Source of the DNA: Pyrocephalus nanus | Taxonomy: Eukaryota > Chordata > Aves > Passeriformes > Tyrannidae | DNA: 64,000 bases | NCBI GenBank assembly: GCA_038380795.1 | Contig: CM076263.1 | Span: forward strand, 8,422,709 to 8,486,708 | Reading direction: 5' to 3' | In this document: one piece after another, positions 11,372-22,100 of the stretch | Layout: every line of letters begins with the position of its first letter | Position numbering within the stretch: the first letter of the stretch is position 1 | The notes under the pieces: generated by a model | What the model saw: only the letters and a program-made list of their open reading frames with translations | The model's database searches: none | Told to the model about the DNA's origin: nothing | Program-made: the position numbers and the translations under genes

Positions 11372-11400
11372 AAATATACAACCAGGGTGGTTGTATATTT
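11372..11400. other. Perfect 12-bp inverted repeat, 5-base spacer
   Basis: AAATATACAACC (11372-11383) and GGTTGTATATTT (11389-11400) are exact reverse complements around AGGGT. The pairing ends sharply at both sides. Such a short-spacer perfect palindrome could extrude as a cruciform, form an RNA stem-loop, or act as a dyad protein-binding site. It does not resemble a transposon terminus that I recognise. Confidence 0.75.
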
Positions 11401-13088
11401 GGAGGGGTGGCTCTCCTGCCCCTCACGTTGGGCTGGAGGCAGCTGGGTGGTTTCTCCGTTGCCTAGTAAGGTGCGAGTATCACCACCACACAACAGGACC
11501 TTTCTGTCAATGAGAATATTAGCAGGATCTCTTCTCCTCCATCTGGTGCCCACTGCAACATCCCAGGGGTTTATTGGTCTTCACATCAATACCCCCTCTC
11601 CTGCTGAACGGGTTGAAACTGATCTGCATGCTCCAAAGGGGAGAGAGCAGGCACAGCAGCCCCCCATGCACATTGCACAGAGGCAGTGCTTGAGCAGATG
11701 CCTCTCCCTGAGGAGCTGGGCAAGGAGAGCACGCTGTGCTCTTCCCTGGGGAGCCAGTGTCCTCTGCGGGGATGCAACTTGGCAGCAAGGTACAAGGGCA
11801 ATTCAGAAAGGCAGGCGGTAAAATGTAATTTCAGATCCCATACAGGCAAGAAAAGAGAAAAAAGAGACTGAGAAGACTGAACTATTTGCTAGTTTGGAAC
11901 ACTTAATTTTTAATCTTTTCTGGAGCATTTGCATAATCTTTGTGTGTGTATCTACAGGCAGGGTTTTTTGGTTTATTTTTTTTGCTTAGGATCTTTTTTT
12001 TTTAATGAAAGCTTTGACTGTGCTACCTTGGCAGCCTCTCTTTGAGTACCAACAAATTATTCTGTGTTTCCTGCCATCAGAAAATTCCAGCTCTTGGGAG
12101 CCTCGCAATGCAATTGCAACAAAAGCCTTGGAAAGGGGAGAAGCTGGGGACAGAGGGATCACCACTCTGGCTCATGCCACTGTCCCCACAGAGCAAATCC
12201 TTCCTACACCCAACCCCAGCTCCCAGCGCAGCAGCCTGTGTACATCTACAGCCTATCTCATCCCTGCAGGACCACCCTGAGTACCTTTGCCTTTTAAGTC
12301 CCTGGCTCTGGGCTCAGGCAGGGGATAGTGCCCAAGTGTCATGCAAATGGGGGTGAGCAGAGCTCTAAGCAGAGCCAAAACTTGCTGCTCTTTGGCCTAC
12401 TCAGCATTTCTCTTGATCAGAAAGTACTAAAGCCCCGAAACTCAATGAAGGCTCTGCCAGAGTGTTTAAAGTAGTTATTGAGATCACTTGCTAAGCCCCT
12501 TCGGCACATCATCAGGCTGACAAACACAAGCATTGCTGAAAAAAAATGGAGACATTTCATTTAAAAATTGTGCTGAAACCTAGCATTCAGCCTTCTCTGC
12601 AAGAAAATGCGATTAAACATCTCCTCTTTAACTTGAAAACACTTGCCAAGTTTATTCTGAAAATTCATTACACCTTCTCTCCGCATACATTTTCCAATGA
12701 ATGCACTATTTATCTCCCCCCTTTAAAAAAAAAATATAAATATCTGTCTCCTGCTGTAATATTGTGTAATACTGTAAGACTGTGGGGCTCATGCTTGGGT
12801 TCAGAGCCAGACTTGCTCTGAGCCCCTTCATTCCCCTACATGTCCATAGCTGTGCTGGAAATCTTTGGACAATGGGCTTCCAATCACATCTTGGGGAAGG
12901 GAGAGGCCAATTCCAAGGGGAAAATTGAGTTAAATAATTTAAATATTTAAAAAAACATCAGAACCAACAGAAAGAGCCAAACCCTAAACAAACTAAAAGA
13001 AACCAAACCAAACCAAAAACTCTTGGAAATGAAAGTGAGCAATCTTGTAGCTCACTTGTTGCCTCGAAGCACCAGGGAAGTCATCCTT

Positions 13089-13109
13089 GATGGCTAGCAC
13101 AGAACTAGC
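13089..13109. other. Short 7-bp inverted repeat
   Basis: TGGCTAG and CTAGCCA flank a 7-base spacer. It is minor and may be chance. Confidence 0.4.
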
Positions 13110-14426
13110 CAAGAGCTTCAAGTCCTGATCTCCCCAGCCAACCCTCCTCCTAATGGGGAATATTTATTCTGTGTTGACAGAAGTGTGCTCCAGGGTGGGA
13201 GCTAATATTAATTATATGACAAACACATCCTTGGGCAGTGATTTGCATGCGGCCTTACATCAAACAACTCAAGGTCCTATAAACGAGGAGTGGAGTCTGC
13301 TCCTGCTCCCTGCTGCATACTGAATGAATCCAGGCATAATATTTGACTGCTGTGACCTTCAGGAACGTCTGAACATGTTTCCAGCCCCTGCATGCCCATG
13401 CAGGTGACTGGCTTTGTGGATTTGACTGGCACAGACCTGGCATCCCATCCTGGTGGGGCTGTTCGAATAGTTTGGAAAACCTCTTGTGAAATACAGGGGG
13501 TGCAAAGGCACACGGTGTCACAACCTAGGGGCTGACTCCTTAAACCAGCCTCATATTTACAGCTTTATCATCTGCAAAGAGCAGCTGGTGCCCCATCCTG
13601 CTGCACACTCCGCTGTGTGACTCTCTAACTTGCAGTCTGATTTATGGAGCATGCCTTGCTTTACTCAGTAAAAGTTATAAATGGTTCCCCAAAAAAAAAA
13701 AAAAGAAGAAAAGTGACTGACTCTCTTTACTTCATGCCGTGCCATCAAAACTGACAGGAAAAAGGGCAGATGGGAAAATACCTGTTGAGAATGAAGGAAG
13801 GCCTACTAAACAGAGATCTATCTCAGCTCCCCATGAGGTTATCAATGCTTTGGTGATTGTAGTATGAAAATAACATATTATCAGAGCCAGGTGCCAGCAG
13901 AGCAATAGCCCAGCTATACAGGGCCCCATAAAGAAACAAATCTGTGGTGTCTTCAGTGGCCCAGGCAAGGGATATCTGATCTCAGAACTGTCTCTTATTT
14001 TGTTTATCCATTTCATTACCCATGGTTGCCTTTCACTGCCAGAAGACAAGGAAACAGTACCGTGAAATCCTCTGGCTCAAGGGGATCGGTCTGGAGATGT
14101 TTGGGAAATCTTACGATTTTTCCCTCCATCAAAAAAAAAAATATACTAATTTCTGATTTCTCAATACCAAAACTTGCCTTGGGAAATGGTTGGGATTGAT
14201 GGCTTTCCCATCTTTAAAACTAATTGTTCTCAATACCTTTTAGAATTGTAAAACTACAGGTCCTTGACTTCCTTCAGTGCTTACTTAGAAACACAACCCC
14301 AGGGTAACAGAAATGTTAGAGGTGAGAGCAGAGCAGTCGGTAATGACAGGAGTGAAATACTTTGACTGTGCCAAACCAGTCTTGAAGGATTATTATTCCA
14401 GTTCCAGCCCAATCTGGAATAGATAT

Positions 14427-14482
14427 TTTGTTTGTTTTCTTTTTTTCTTCTTTTTTTTTGGTCTTTTTTTTTTTTTTTTTTA
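14427..14482. repeat. T-rich low-complexity tract
   Basis: Pyrimidine-rich, mainly T with scattered C and G, ending in a pure T run just before 'aatcttaaaaatattcaca'. Confidence 0.85.
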
Positions 14483-17094
14483 ATCTTAAAAATATTCACA
14501 GCTATGGGAAAATAGCTTTGGGCCAGGCTCCTGTACTTCCAGAGTCCTATCTTCTGTACTAGGACTGCATGGATATGCTACCAGTAGGAAACTGTTGGGA
14601 GTAAAGGACAGAGGTACAAAGACTATTCTTTTTAGCATGGAGTTCCCCTTTCCCTAATAACTTGAAACTTGGAAAACTCCTGATTGAGGCAGGAAATAGC
14701 GAAAATTAACATTTGCATTAAATAAATTATTTCTTCAGAGTTGTCCAGCACTGGGCTGAACCTTAGTGACTTGGAGGTAGATTTAAATCATTTGTGTGGA
14801 GTATCTGAGGTGAATCCCTCTCAATTACCCATCACCCAGAAATGGGTATGAGTGACTTCTCATACCCCTGTTTTCCTTAAACTTTTTGCTTCCAAAATCA
14901 GTTTCTTTTGTTTTGCTTTTTATTTTCCCTGAGCAGCTCCTCTCATCAGTTGGGATTCAGGAACTGCACCTCTGTTTCACTGTAGAAGTTCTTTTTCTCA
15001 GAGAAAGTGGGCAGCTCTTGGTAGTGCTCTGCTCTGCCTCTCCATGAGGATGTGGTCCTGACAGCACTGGAAATACTGCAGGGTGGGATACAGGGGGAGC
15101 TTTAGCTGCAGCCAACGAGAGTCTCCCCAGAAAAGAAGCTTGTCGAGGCATAATCATCACACATTTCACCCAGCAAGAGCAGACTGCTGAGAAATAGCCC
15201 GCAGGACATGGACCTTTATTTTTTTCCTTAATGACATAAAAAGGCCCCAGTTATGTAGGAATCTCATTTCCCGGTGATCCTGAGAGAGGGTGTACCAAGG
15301 ATGGAAAAAATTTAAGGCAGGCTGCAGAATAAAAATGGGGAAAATTAGGGTAAGATGTTTCCTGATGGCACGAGGATTCTGGAAATCCAGGATCAGGTGA
15401 TAAAGTAGAAAAGGAAGGTTGAAATATGGAGAGCAGAAAGGGAAAAATCCGAGGATGAAAGAGAACAGCAGCTGCCGACAGTGTGGCTTTGATGGAGAAA
15501 GGATATACACAGCTGCCAAGGTTTTTCTTTCACCTTCATGTGTGAACACTCACGTGAATTATTTAATGAGCAGATTTACATATTTTGAAATAAATTGCAA
15601 TTTATCCTGCCATTGCTTCTTATTCTGTTTCTGTTGCTGGAAGCTGCTGCTAATCGTGGAGCTCTTATTCTGTAAGGTTTTAGAAGAAGTGCTCACTGAG
15701 ACTCTGTTGCTCCTTCCAGGAGCACACCAGGAGGGGGAAAGGCCTGGGCATGGAACGGCATTTCTCTTACAACACATACCCAAGTCCCACTTCCCAGTGA
15801 AAACACAATCCTTTGTAGATTCCATGCTACTCTTCACCTTGTGTGGGAGGAAGCTGAAGGTGAGCTTGCAAGGGCAGGAGGACCCGAGGTGTCAAAGTGA
15901 AGGGACAGGTCAGGAAACCATATCCTCTGCAGAAGAGCAGGCAAAACAAATAATTGCAGTGTATTAATGAAGGCTGGGGATAGTTTTCTATAAATACGTC
16001 TGGGGAATAAGCACTACAGAGGCAGGAGAGCTATTTCAGCCAAAGGACAGTGCTGGCAAGAGAACAAATTTATATAAACTGGCCATGAATAAACCAGCCT
16101 GGAAATTAGTTGAGGGCTTCAAACCATTAGAGCAATTGGGTTTGGAGCAGCCACCCAGTAGGAGCCACAGAGGCAGGAATCCAAATACCTTTTAAGAGAG
16201 AGCAGACTCCAGCTCTGAAAGGACGTTGTGATGTGTTGCTGCAACAGCAGGGATTGGATTTGGCAAGTCTGGAAGTCCCTGCAAGCCCCATGTTCTTGTG
16301 TTTCAAGCACTTGGGAGGTTTGACTTCTTTTTTTGTAGATAAATGTGGCTTTGTGAGCACAAGTAAATAAACTGCTGCTGGAAAATTTATTTGAACATTT
16401 TTCAAGGTGTTTTAAGGCAAAAAGAGTTGAAAAAAAAGTTGAAAGCCAGTTCTCACCACCCTATCAGTGCTGTGACAGCCTGGGGTGTCCTTTCCAGATA
16501 GGAAAGCTGAAAAATGGGAGCATATGGAAATGTCAGCAACCTGTGGGTTCAAAGGGGGCACAGAGAGGGGGTATCCTGGAGACAGTGACTGCTAAATTTA
16601 AGAGGGATGTTCCAGTTTTAGGCAGGAAAAGTGCCCTACTAGGGGTTACTTGAAGATGGAAAAAATAGAGTTGCATTTCTGAAACAAATTCCTCCTCACA
16701 AATGTTTTGACAGCCCTCTGGTTCACATCCCAAACTAGCAGTGGATCTCCTGTCCTGCCCCAGCCCAAGTTTTTATTTGCTGTTTCCCACTAAGATGTAT
16801 CCCAGATCAGTTCCAAGCACAAGATAACTTCTGGACAGGGATGTGGGGATGTCCCTCACAGCTCACACCATGGCCAACAGCAAAGTCTAAGAAAGGTAAC
16901 GAGGAGAAGAACTCTCCCAGATGTCCCAAACCAATGCTGGCATCCTTGTAGTAAACAATCACAGTAAGTCCACTCACACACACCTTTCATAAAATTTATT
17001 CTTGGACCTGTGTAAATGTTTCAAATCCACAGTATCATGCAGTTTGTGGGTGAACAGCCCCATGCCCAACATAAATTAGGGACCACCCAGCTGG

Positions 17095-17785
17095 AGAGCA
17101 GTTCAGCAGAAAAGGCACCAAGTTGACCATGAGCCAGCAAAGTGCCCTCGCAGGAAAAATGGACAATGGGATCCTGAGCTGTACTAGGCACAGCATTGAC
17201 AGCAGGCTGAGAGAACTGATCCTTGCCCTCAGCTCAGCCCTGGTGAGGCCACAGCTGCATCACTGTGTCCAGTTCTTGGCTTCCCACTATGGGAGAGGTG
17301 GACACACTGGAGAGAGTACAATGGAGTACAATAAGAGTACAATGAGAGTAAAATGAGAGTACAATGGAGAGTACAAGGACCATAAGGATGAAGAAGGGAC
17401 TGGAGCATTTCTTGCGAGGAAAGATGAGAGCTGGGACAATTGAGCCTGGCAAGCACTGAGAGGAGATCTCATCAATGTATATAAAGACCCGTAGGAAGGG
17501 TGAAAGAGGCTGGAGCCAGGCTCCTTCCAGTGGTGCCTAGTGACAGGAACAGAGGTAATGAACAAAAACTGGAGCACAGGAGGTTTCTCCTGAACATCAG
17601 GAAACACTTTGTTACTGTGAGGGTGACCAAGCACTGAACAGGTTGAAGCCTCTGAGATATTCAAAAGACATTTGGACACAGTCTTGGGCATCATGCTCTC
17701 AGTAGTCCTGCTTGGGCAGAGGGGTTAGACAAGATGACCCCCACAGGTCCCTGCCAGTCTCACGTAGCCTGTGATTCTGTGAGTT
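17095..17785 (+). mobile_element. CR1 LINE 3' fragment with internal tandem expansion
   Basis: Sense CR1 that begins within the last part of ORF2. The translated words 'LSSALVRPQLHHCVQF' and 'GRGGHTGES', seen in the frame from 17123, are the decayed C-terminal part of the CR1 reverse-transcriptase ORF. It then runs through the 3' UTR words 'gaggctggagccaggctcc', 'gtgacaggaacagaggtaatg', 'ggtttctcctgaacatcagg', 'ttgttactgtgagggtgacc' and 'caagatgacccccacaggtcc' to the terminal 'tgattctgtgag'. Between 17312 and 17380 it contains a tandem array of a ~12-bp unit that is absent from CR1 in general. Confidence 0.93.
17312..17380 (+). repeat. ~12-bp tandem array inside CR1 (about six imperfect copies)
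   Basis: Imperfect copies of GAGAGTACAATG follow one another, some shortened by one to three bases, between the CR1 words 'gacacactgg' and 'ggaccataaggatgaag'. In ordinary CR1 copies these flanks are separated by a single 'agagggt'-type segment, so the array arose in situ after insertion or in the source copy. Confidence 0.85.
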
Positions 17786-17814
17786 CCATAGGTAAATGAT
17801 GTGTTGTTTAGAAA

Positions 17815-18095
17815 GATCTACTTTATTTGCAATCTGTCACCTACAGTCTTCATTTGATGCCTCCTAATTCTGTTGTAAGAAATAGAAGACAACCGGCTTC
17901 TTTCCATCCCTTTTCTCCACCTCTCAACCTCGAAGGCCTTTCTCACACTTAGGTTATCTGTTTGTCAGATCTTAGTCTTAGCTTATCAGGTTGCTCCTCA
18001 CACAGCTGCAGTTCCGGTGCTTCGCTTGCTTTTCTGACTGTTCCAAATCTTTCCCAAAACAGCTCACACTGGGGAGCATCATAACACAAAGAATT
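17815..18095 (-). mobile_element. Old CR1/L3-like LINE remnant
   Basis: Antisense old LINE sequence. On the + strand the words 'cttcatttgatgcctcctaa', 'ttctgttgtaagaaatag', 'tttctccacctctc', 'cttagtcttagcttatcagg', 'ttgctcctcacac', 'cttgcttttctgac' and 'cagctcacactggggagcat' follow the order of the antisense consensus that I recall. The corresponding consensus words mark the phrases around 'gacccctagttcttgtgtta' and 'cagtcttattaatctctcc'. It directly abuts the young CR1, perhaps because old LINE tails offered an insertion site. Confidence 0.65.
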
Positions 18096-19205
18096 CCCAG
18101 CTCACAGGCAGCAGAAGACACATGTGATGAATTTTTGGGCCCCAGTCACATATGGAAGAAGAAACTATAGTCCTGGAGACCATACAGGAGCAGTATTCAC
18201 TGGTAAGCTGGTAGGTCATCAGACAGCTTTGAGATGCTGGGTCTACTTGGTTGCACCAGGAGGACCTCCAGATGGACCTCCTAAACTAGTCCTAAAGCTG
18301 TGTCTGTTCACACATGCAATATGGCCAAAACCCAGTAAACTGCCTGTCCCCTTGGAGCCAGAGAGGAACCTGTCCAAATGCACCTCTAAAGGACTCTGAG
18401 CATGATATAACTGGGGTTCAGCAGTTGCCCCTCTCCTTAAGGTGAGAGGGATGGATGGAATCTGTTACTACGGTATGCCATGGTTTGCCTACACATTTCC
18501 TACTCTCCTTCAGTCAGTGAAACTCTCTTTATTTGTGCCCATCAGTTTCTGGCATACGAATGGAGAAACAGCAATTGCCAAAGGTGCTGAAGTACTGCAA
18601 TTTAGCTCCGGGTTGCTGGGCAGCAATATAAACTACCGTAATTTCAGGAGACCCATAGAGGAACTCTTCCCTAATTGAGCCTTTTTGCTTCAGTCAGTAA
18701 GAGATGTTTATACAGAGGACAATGAGTCACTATAGGAAACATCAATATGAGAAGTCACTGAGAAGGGTTCAAACTGCCCACAAACTTACCACAAATTTCA
18801 GTTCAGCAACAGCATTTCATAAAATCAACCTGCTCTAAAACATTTTTGAGAGCTGCTGGTTTATTAGAAAAAAAAAAAAAAGTAAGGACACACTCAAGAA
18901 AATTCACAATAGCAATTCTGTTCTCCAATTCAGAAGGTGTTTTCTGGTTTTCAAGGAGAAATGTGGAAGGAAGTCTGAAGCAGCCAAAGGAGCTCCTTGC
19001 CTACAGCAAAGCACAGGGTGAAGTCATGGCTCCTCAGCTGGACTTATGATCAGAGCAGCCCACAGTGTGGAAGCCCAAGGGGTGGCTTTGGAGCAGGGCT
19101 GTGTCCCACCAGCCTAAGAATGCTTTTGCATTGAGTCTGTGAGATGGGAGTAAGGATGTGTGCCTGGGAGTAAGTCTGTGTGCTCACACCTCAGCCAGTA
19201 CCACT
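18096..19205. other. No gene recognised
   Basis: Unique sequence with one A-tract at 18869-18882 and no supported gene. Confidence 0.5.
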
Positions 19206-19229
19206 TGTCCTGTACAGTAGTACAGGACA
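19206..19229. other. Perfect 10-bp inverted repeat, 4-base loop
   Basis: TGTCCTGTAC and GTACAGGACA flank AGTA exactly. It would make a compact, stable RNA hairpin if transcribed. There is no T-run after it and no gene it could terminate. Confidence 0.7.
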
Positions 19230-19746
19230 CTAACCCTGTTTCCTTGCACTCCCCTCACAGCTCTAACCCCCGATATTCCTTCTTCTTGCCCCAGCTTCTG
19301 GAAACATTAATTAAAATCGGTTGCCCAGCCGCCCCCGTCTGGGATCAGTCCATCCTACTTTGCAGGTGAATGACTTTTCAGTATTCATCAAGCTTCATTC
19401 TCTGGTGCTTGGTGACAATTTTATCTTCCTCTGGGGAAACAAAAGAAGGAGAGATGATGTTGCTGTAAAGAGATGCTAATCACACTATGGGGATCTCCTG
19501 AAGAATTCGCAGAGCTCTTTGTTGCGGGATGCCGGGTCTCCTTGTCCTCGGCTCTTTGTTTCTCCTCTGATTTCTGTAAGACGCTGTGTGGGCAGGAAGG
19601 GAGGGTAGAATTTATAAAGATATTGAAGGGCAAGGGAAGGACATTATGTAATATTGCAATGCAGAGATTGCTACAAGCTGTTTTGAATTGGGTCTGCCTT
19701 TTTATTGCATGTATGCAATGCGAAGCTGACAGGATGGGGATCTGCT

Positions 19747-19770
19747 GTCACCCCGCATCAGTGGGGTGAC
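19747..19770. other. 8-bp GC-rich inverted repeat
   Basis: GTCACCCC (19747-19754) and GGGGTGAC (19763-19770) flank GCATCAGT. It lies between the stop codon of the minus-strand open frame ending at 19831 and an AATAAA on the same strand, so it would be a stem-loop in that frame's putative 3' UTR. Confidence 0.5.
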
Positions 19771-19830
19771 TACTTTTGTTACTGTTCTGATTTCTGGTTT
19801 CTTTCTGGCTTGCCAAGAGCTGAAAATGCA

Positions 19831-20337
19831 TCAGATGGGCCTCTGAATGTCTGGGAGGCCCTGGCCATACATATGCATTTCTTCTTCTGGAGTTGGAGTG
19901 GTGCTCAGGGAGTCTTTGGAGAAACATGTGGAGCCAGGTGTGGAAGGAAGATGCTTCTGGATGGCCTTGACAGTGAATGGTAGATTCAGGTGACTGAGTT
20001 TCTTGCAACACTGCCCACAGCAGACACCACCTCCTAATTGCAAAACCCATGGGTCAGGGGCTCCTCCTCCAGTGCAGATTGCACAGCCCAAGGGCAGCCT
20101 TCTGCAGTCTGTAGCTAGATATGTCCGAGGTCTGCCTCTGTGCTCACAAACACAGCGTAAGAACCAGGTCACTTTCTGCTTGGGTCTTGGCTGCAGGGAC
20201 AACAACCAGCTGGGCTGTAGGTCGCTGGTGGAAACCAAGTACTGTGCCAGCAGTCCCCCTGAGAGCTGCTTTGCTATGTCCATCAACAGTGACTTCTTTG
20301 GATCCTTCATCATCTTTGCAGGTGAAGCTACACACAC
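19831..20337 (-). CDS. Unrecognised minus-strand open frame, possible terminal exon or decayed gene
   Basis: A 168-codon frame that I do not recognise. Its C-terminal half is locally Cys-rich (a GVCCGQCC cluster, preceded by RCVC, a DC and a GCAIC) and its tail is hydrophilic (PTPEEEMHMYGQG, then QRPI and stop). On the same strand an AATAAA hexamer follows about 125 bases after the stop (near 19701-19706), a plausible 3' end. Against it: the start region has only a weak acceptor (CTTCACCTGCAAAG), no upstream exon is evident, and a frame this long is expected about once or twice by chance in 64 kb. The overlapping + strand frame (20003-20566) is equally open, which points to stop-poor composition more than to coding. 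Confidence 0.15.
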   Translation of the reverse strand: MCVASPAKMMKDPKKSLLMDIAKQLSGGLLAQYLVSTSDLQPSWLLSLQPRPKQKVTWFLRCVCEHRGRPRTYLATDCRRLPLGCAICTGGGAPDPWVLQLGGGVCCGQCCKKLSHLNLPFTVKAIQKHLPSTPGSTCFSKDSLSTTPTPEEEMHMYGQGLPDIQRPI

Positions 20338-20569
20338 CTGGACTTGCCCTGCAAGTTTTCCCCAATGCCTGAGGAATATATCTTCCCTCTTAACTAGGCT
20401 GGCATGCCCTGACAGTGCCAGCTATCTGCAAAGCCTTTTGGTTCTGCATGCCATATCTCAGTGCATGCCACATCCCAGGGGCATCCCCAGGTGCGCTCCA
20501 TGGGCTGGCAGCCGCGATGCCTTCAAAGAGTTAACTTCCCTCCAGATACAATCAGCAGCTCTCTGAGTG

Positions 20570-21879
20570 AAGTGACTTGAAACAGGGGCCAGCATACAGC
20601 AACACAGAACAGACTGGAGCAAACCATATGCTTCTGCACAAGAATAACAGCATCATTAAAATCCTGAACCAAGAACTCAAAGGAGCATTTGAAGAGTACA
20701 TAGCAGCAGGTCCTGAATCCTAACTATCAGCTTCTCTTTCCCTTGAATTCTTTGCATGGGCTGAATGTGAAAGTGAAATTTGCACTCAATCACAGCAACT
20801 CACTTCCTCCTCAAGTGTCTCTCCAGGCATGTGCTCACCTCAGAGTGAGATGTAGTCTAAAGCAGTAGGGAAGCAAACAGGTGAAACAACAGAGAGAAAA
20901 AGAGTAAGGGAGGGAGAGGGAGAGACAGACCCTGGCCACTGCTTAAACTTTGCTTATTTACAGCTGCAGCATACATACGAAGATCTATAGCACTTACACC
21001 CAAATAAATCCTCCCCTGGAGACAGGTGGCAGATATCCCCCTCCATTATTTACAGCCACTTCTCAGTGAAAACTGCAAGCTGTAAAATGCCCATACAGTG
21101 CCGGAGAGATTTATAGTCCTCCTGTATTTCACACAGTGCCTTGCCCCGCTGTGCTGCCTTTGGGGAGACATGGCAAATGGACTCCAAGGTGTTCGACAAA
21201 GATGAAGACTCATTTATTACTTGATGCTTTGGAGAGAAATATTTGTACGCAGCAGCCTACACGGGTGGCAAAGGTTAATCTTCTCCTCTCCTGTCAATTC
21301 AGCTTTTCACAAGCAAAGGGAAAGCAATGGGTTGGCAAGGAGAGGCTCGAGGAAGGGGAGCAGCACCAGCGACCCGTGTCACCTCGTGCCCTTTAGCAGT
21401 GTCAGAGGAGACTGGGGACTTCACTCTATTGCTGACCCATCACCCAATCAAGCTTGATCTCAGCTTTTTCTTTCACTGATCTTGATCCTACAGGAGGGGG
21501 ACTGATGTTTTCACTTCTCTGCAGCAGATGAGATTTCCTAAATTGTGCAGTTAGAGGAGACTTTTGGCTTGCAGGTCAAAAGCATCCATGACACCATCCA
21601 CCCTGAAATCCCACTGTGATGTGCCTCAGCTCCTCTGCCACAGTGGGGCACAGGACCGTAAGGGCTTTTGGCAAATTTGGCTTCAAAGTGGACTTCAGAG
21701 TGTTTTATCCCAGGTTGGGATCCCACAAATATGTCCTTATCTGCTGGCAGTGCCAACAGAACTGCTCTCTCATCTCTAAAGGTGATCCCTGTGAGTGGGG
21801 TTGAGGCAAAGAGCCAGTGTGGTGCCAGCAGGCTGCTAGCACGCTGCCTTCCCTGGATATAGACAAAGAGCTTCAATCT
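20570..21879. other. No gene recognised
   Basis: Unique sequence without supported features. Confidence 0.5.
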
Positions 21880-22100
21880 CCAGGGCTGTTGATAGAGTGC
21901 TTTGCAGCAGCACTAAATTCTTGCAGAAATTCGAACATGAAAACATAAAAATAAAAACACAGTGTAAAGAACACACAATAAAAATATAATACCAAATATA
22001 TCACTTAACTAAAACCGCTGACCCAGCGGCTTTGATGTTAATGCATTGTCTATAACAACGTGGCATTCCAGCTGAATACTAACCGGCTGCGGAGCCCGAG
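21880..22100. other. AT-rich candidate conserved non-coding element
   Basis: An A/T-rich block containing a 'cacaataaaaatataatacc' word (with an AATAAA), a CCGCT-gaccc-AGCGG stem near 22015-22029, and a long unbroken stretch of non-repetitive sequence ('gttaatgcattgtctataac') typical of developmental enhancers. Conservation is inferred only from texture. Confidence 0.25.

Larger units (their letters stand above)
11401..17094. other. 5.7 kb without a recognisable gene
   Basis: Unique sequence with a few low-complexity tracts: an A-rich AACCA run near 12999-13016, A-tracts at 12723-12733 and 13690-13702, and a T-rich tract at 14427-14482. The block at 15550-15660 is AT-rich with several ATTA cores and could be a conserved non-coding element. 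The 182-codon + strand open frame at 15419-15967 is not protein-like. Confidence 0.5.

Noticed and set aside
20003..20566. 187-codon + strand open frame
   Set aside because: It overlaps the equally open minus-strand frame and has no recognised features. Length is within chance.
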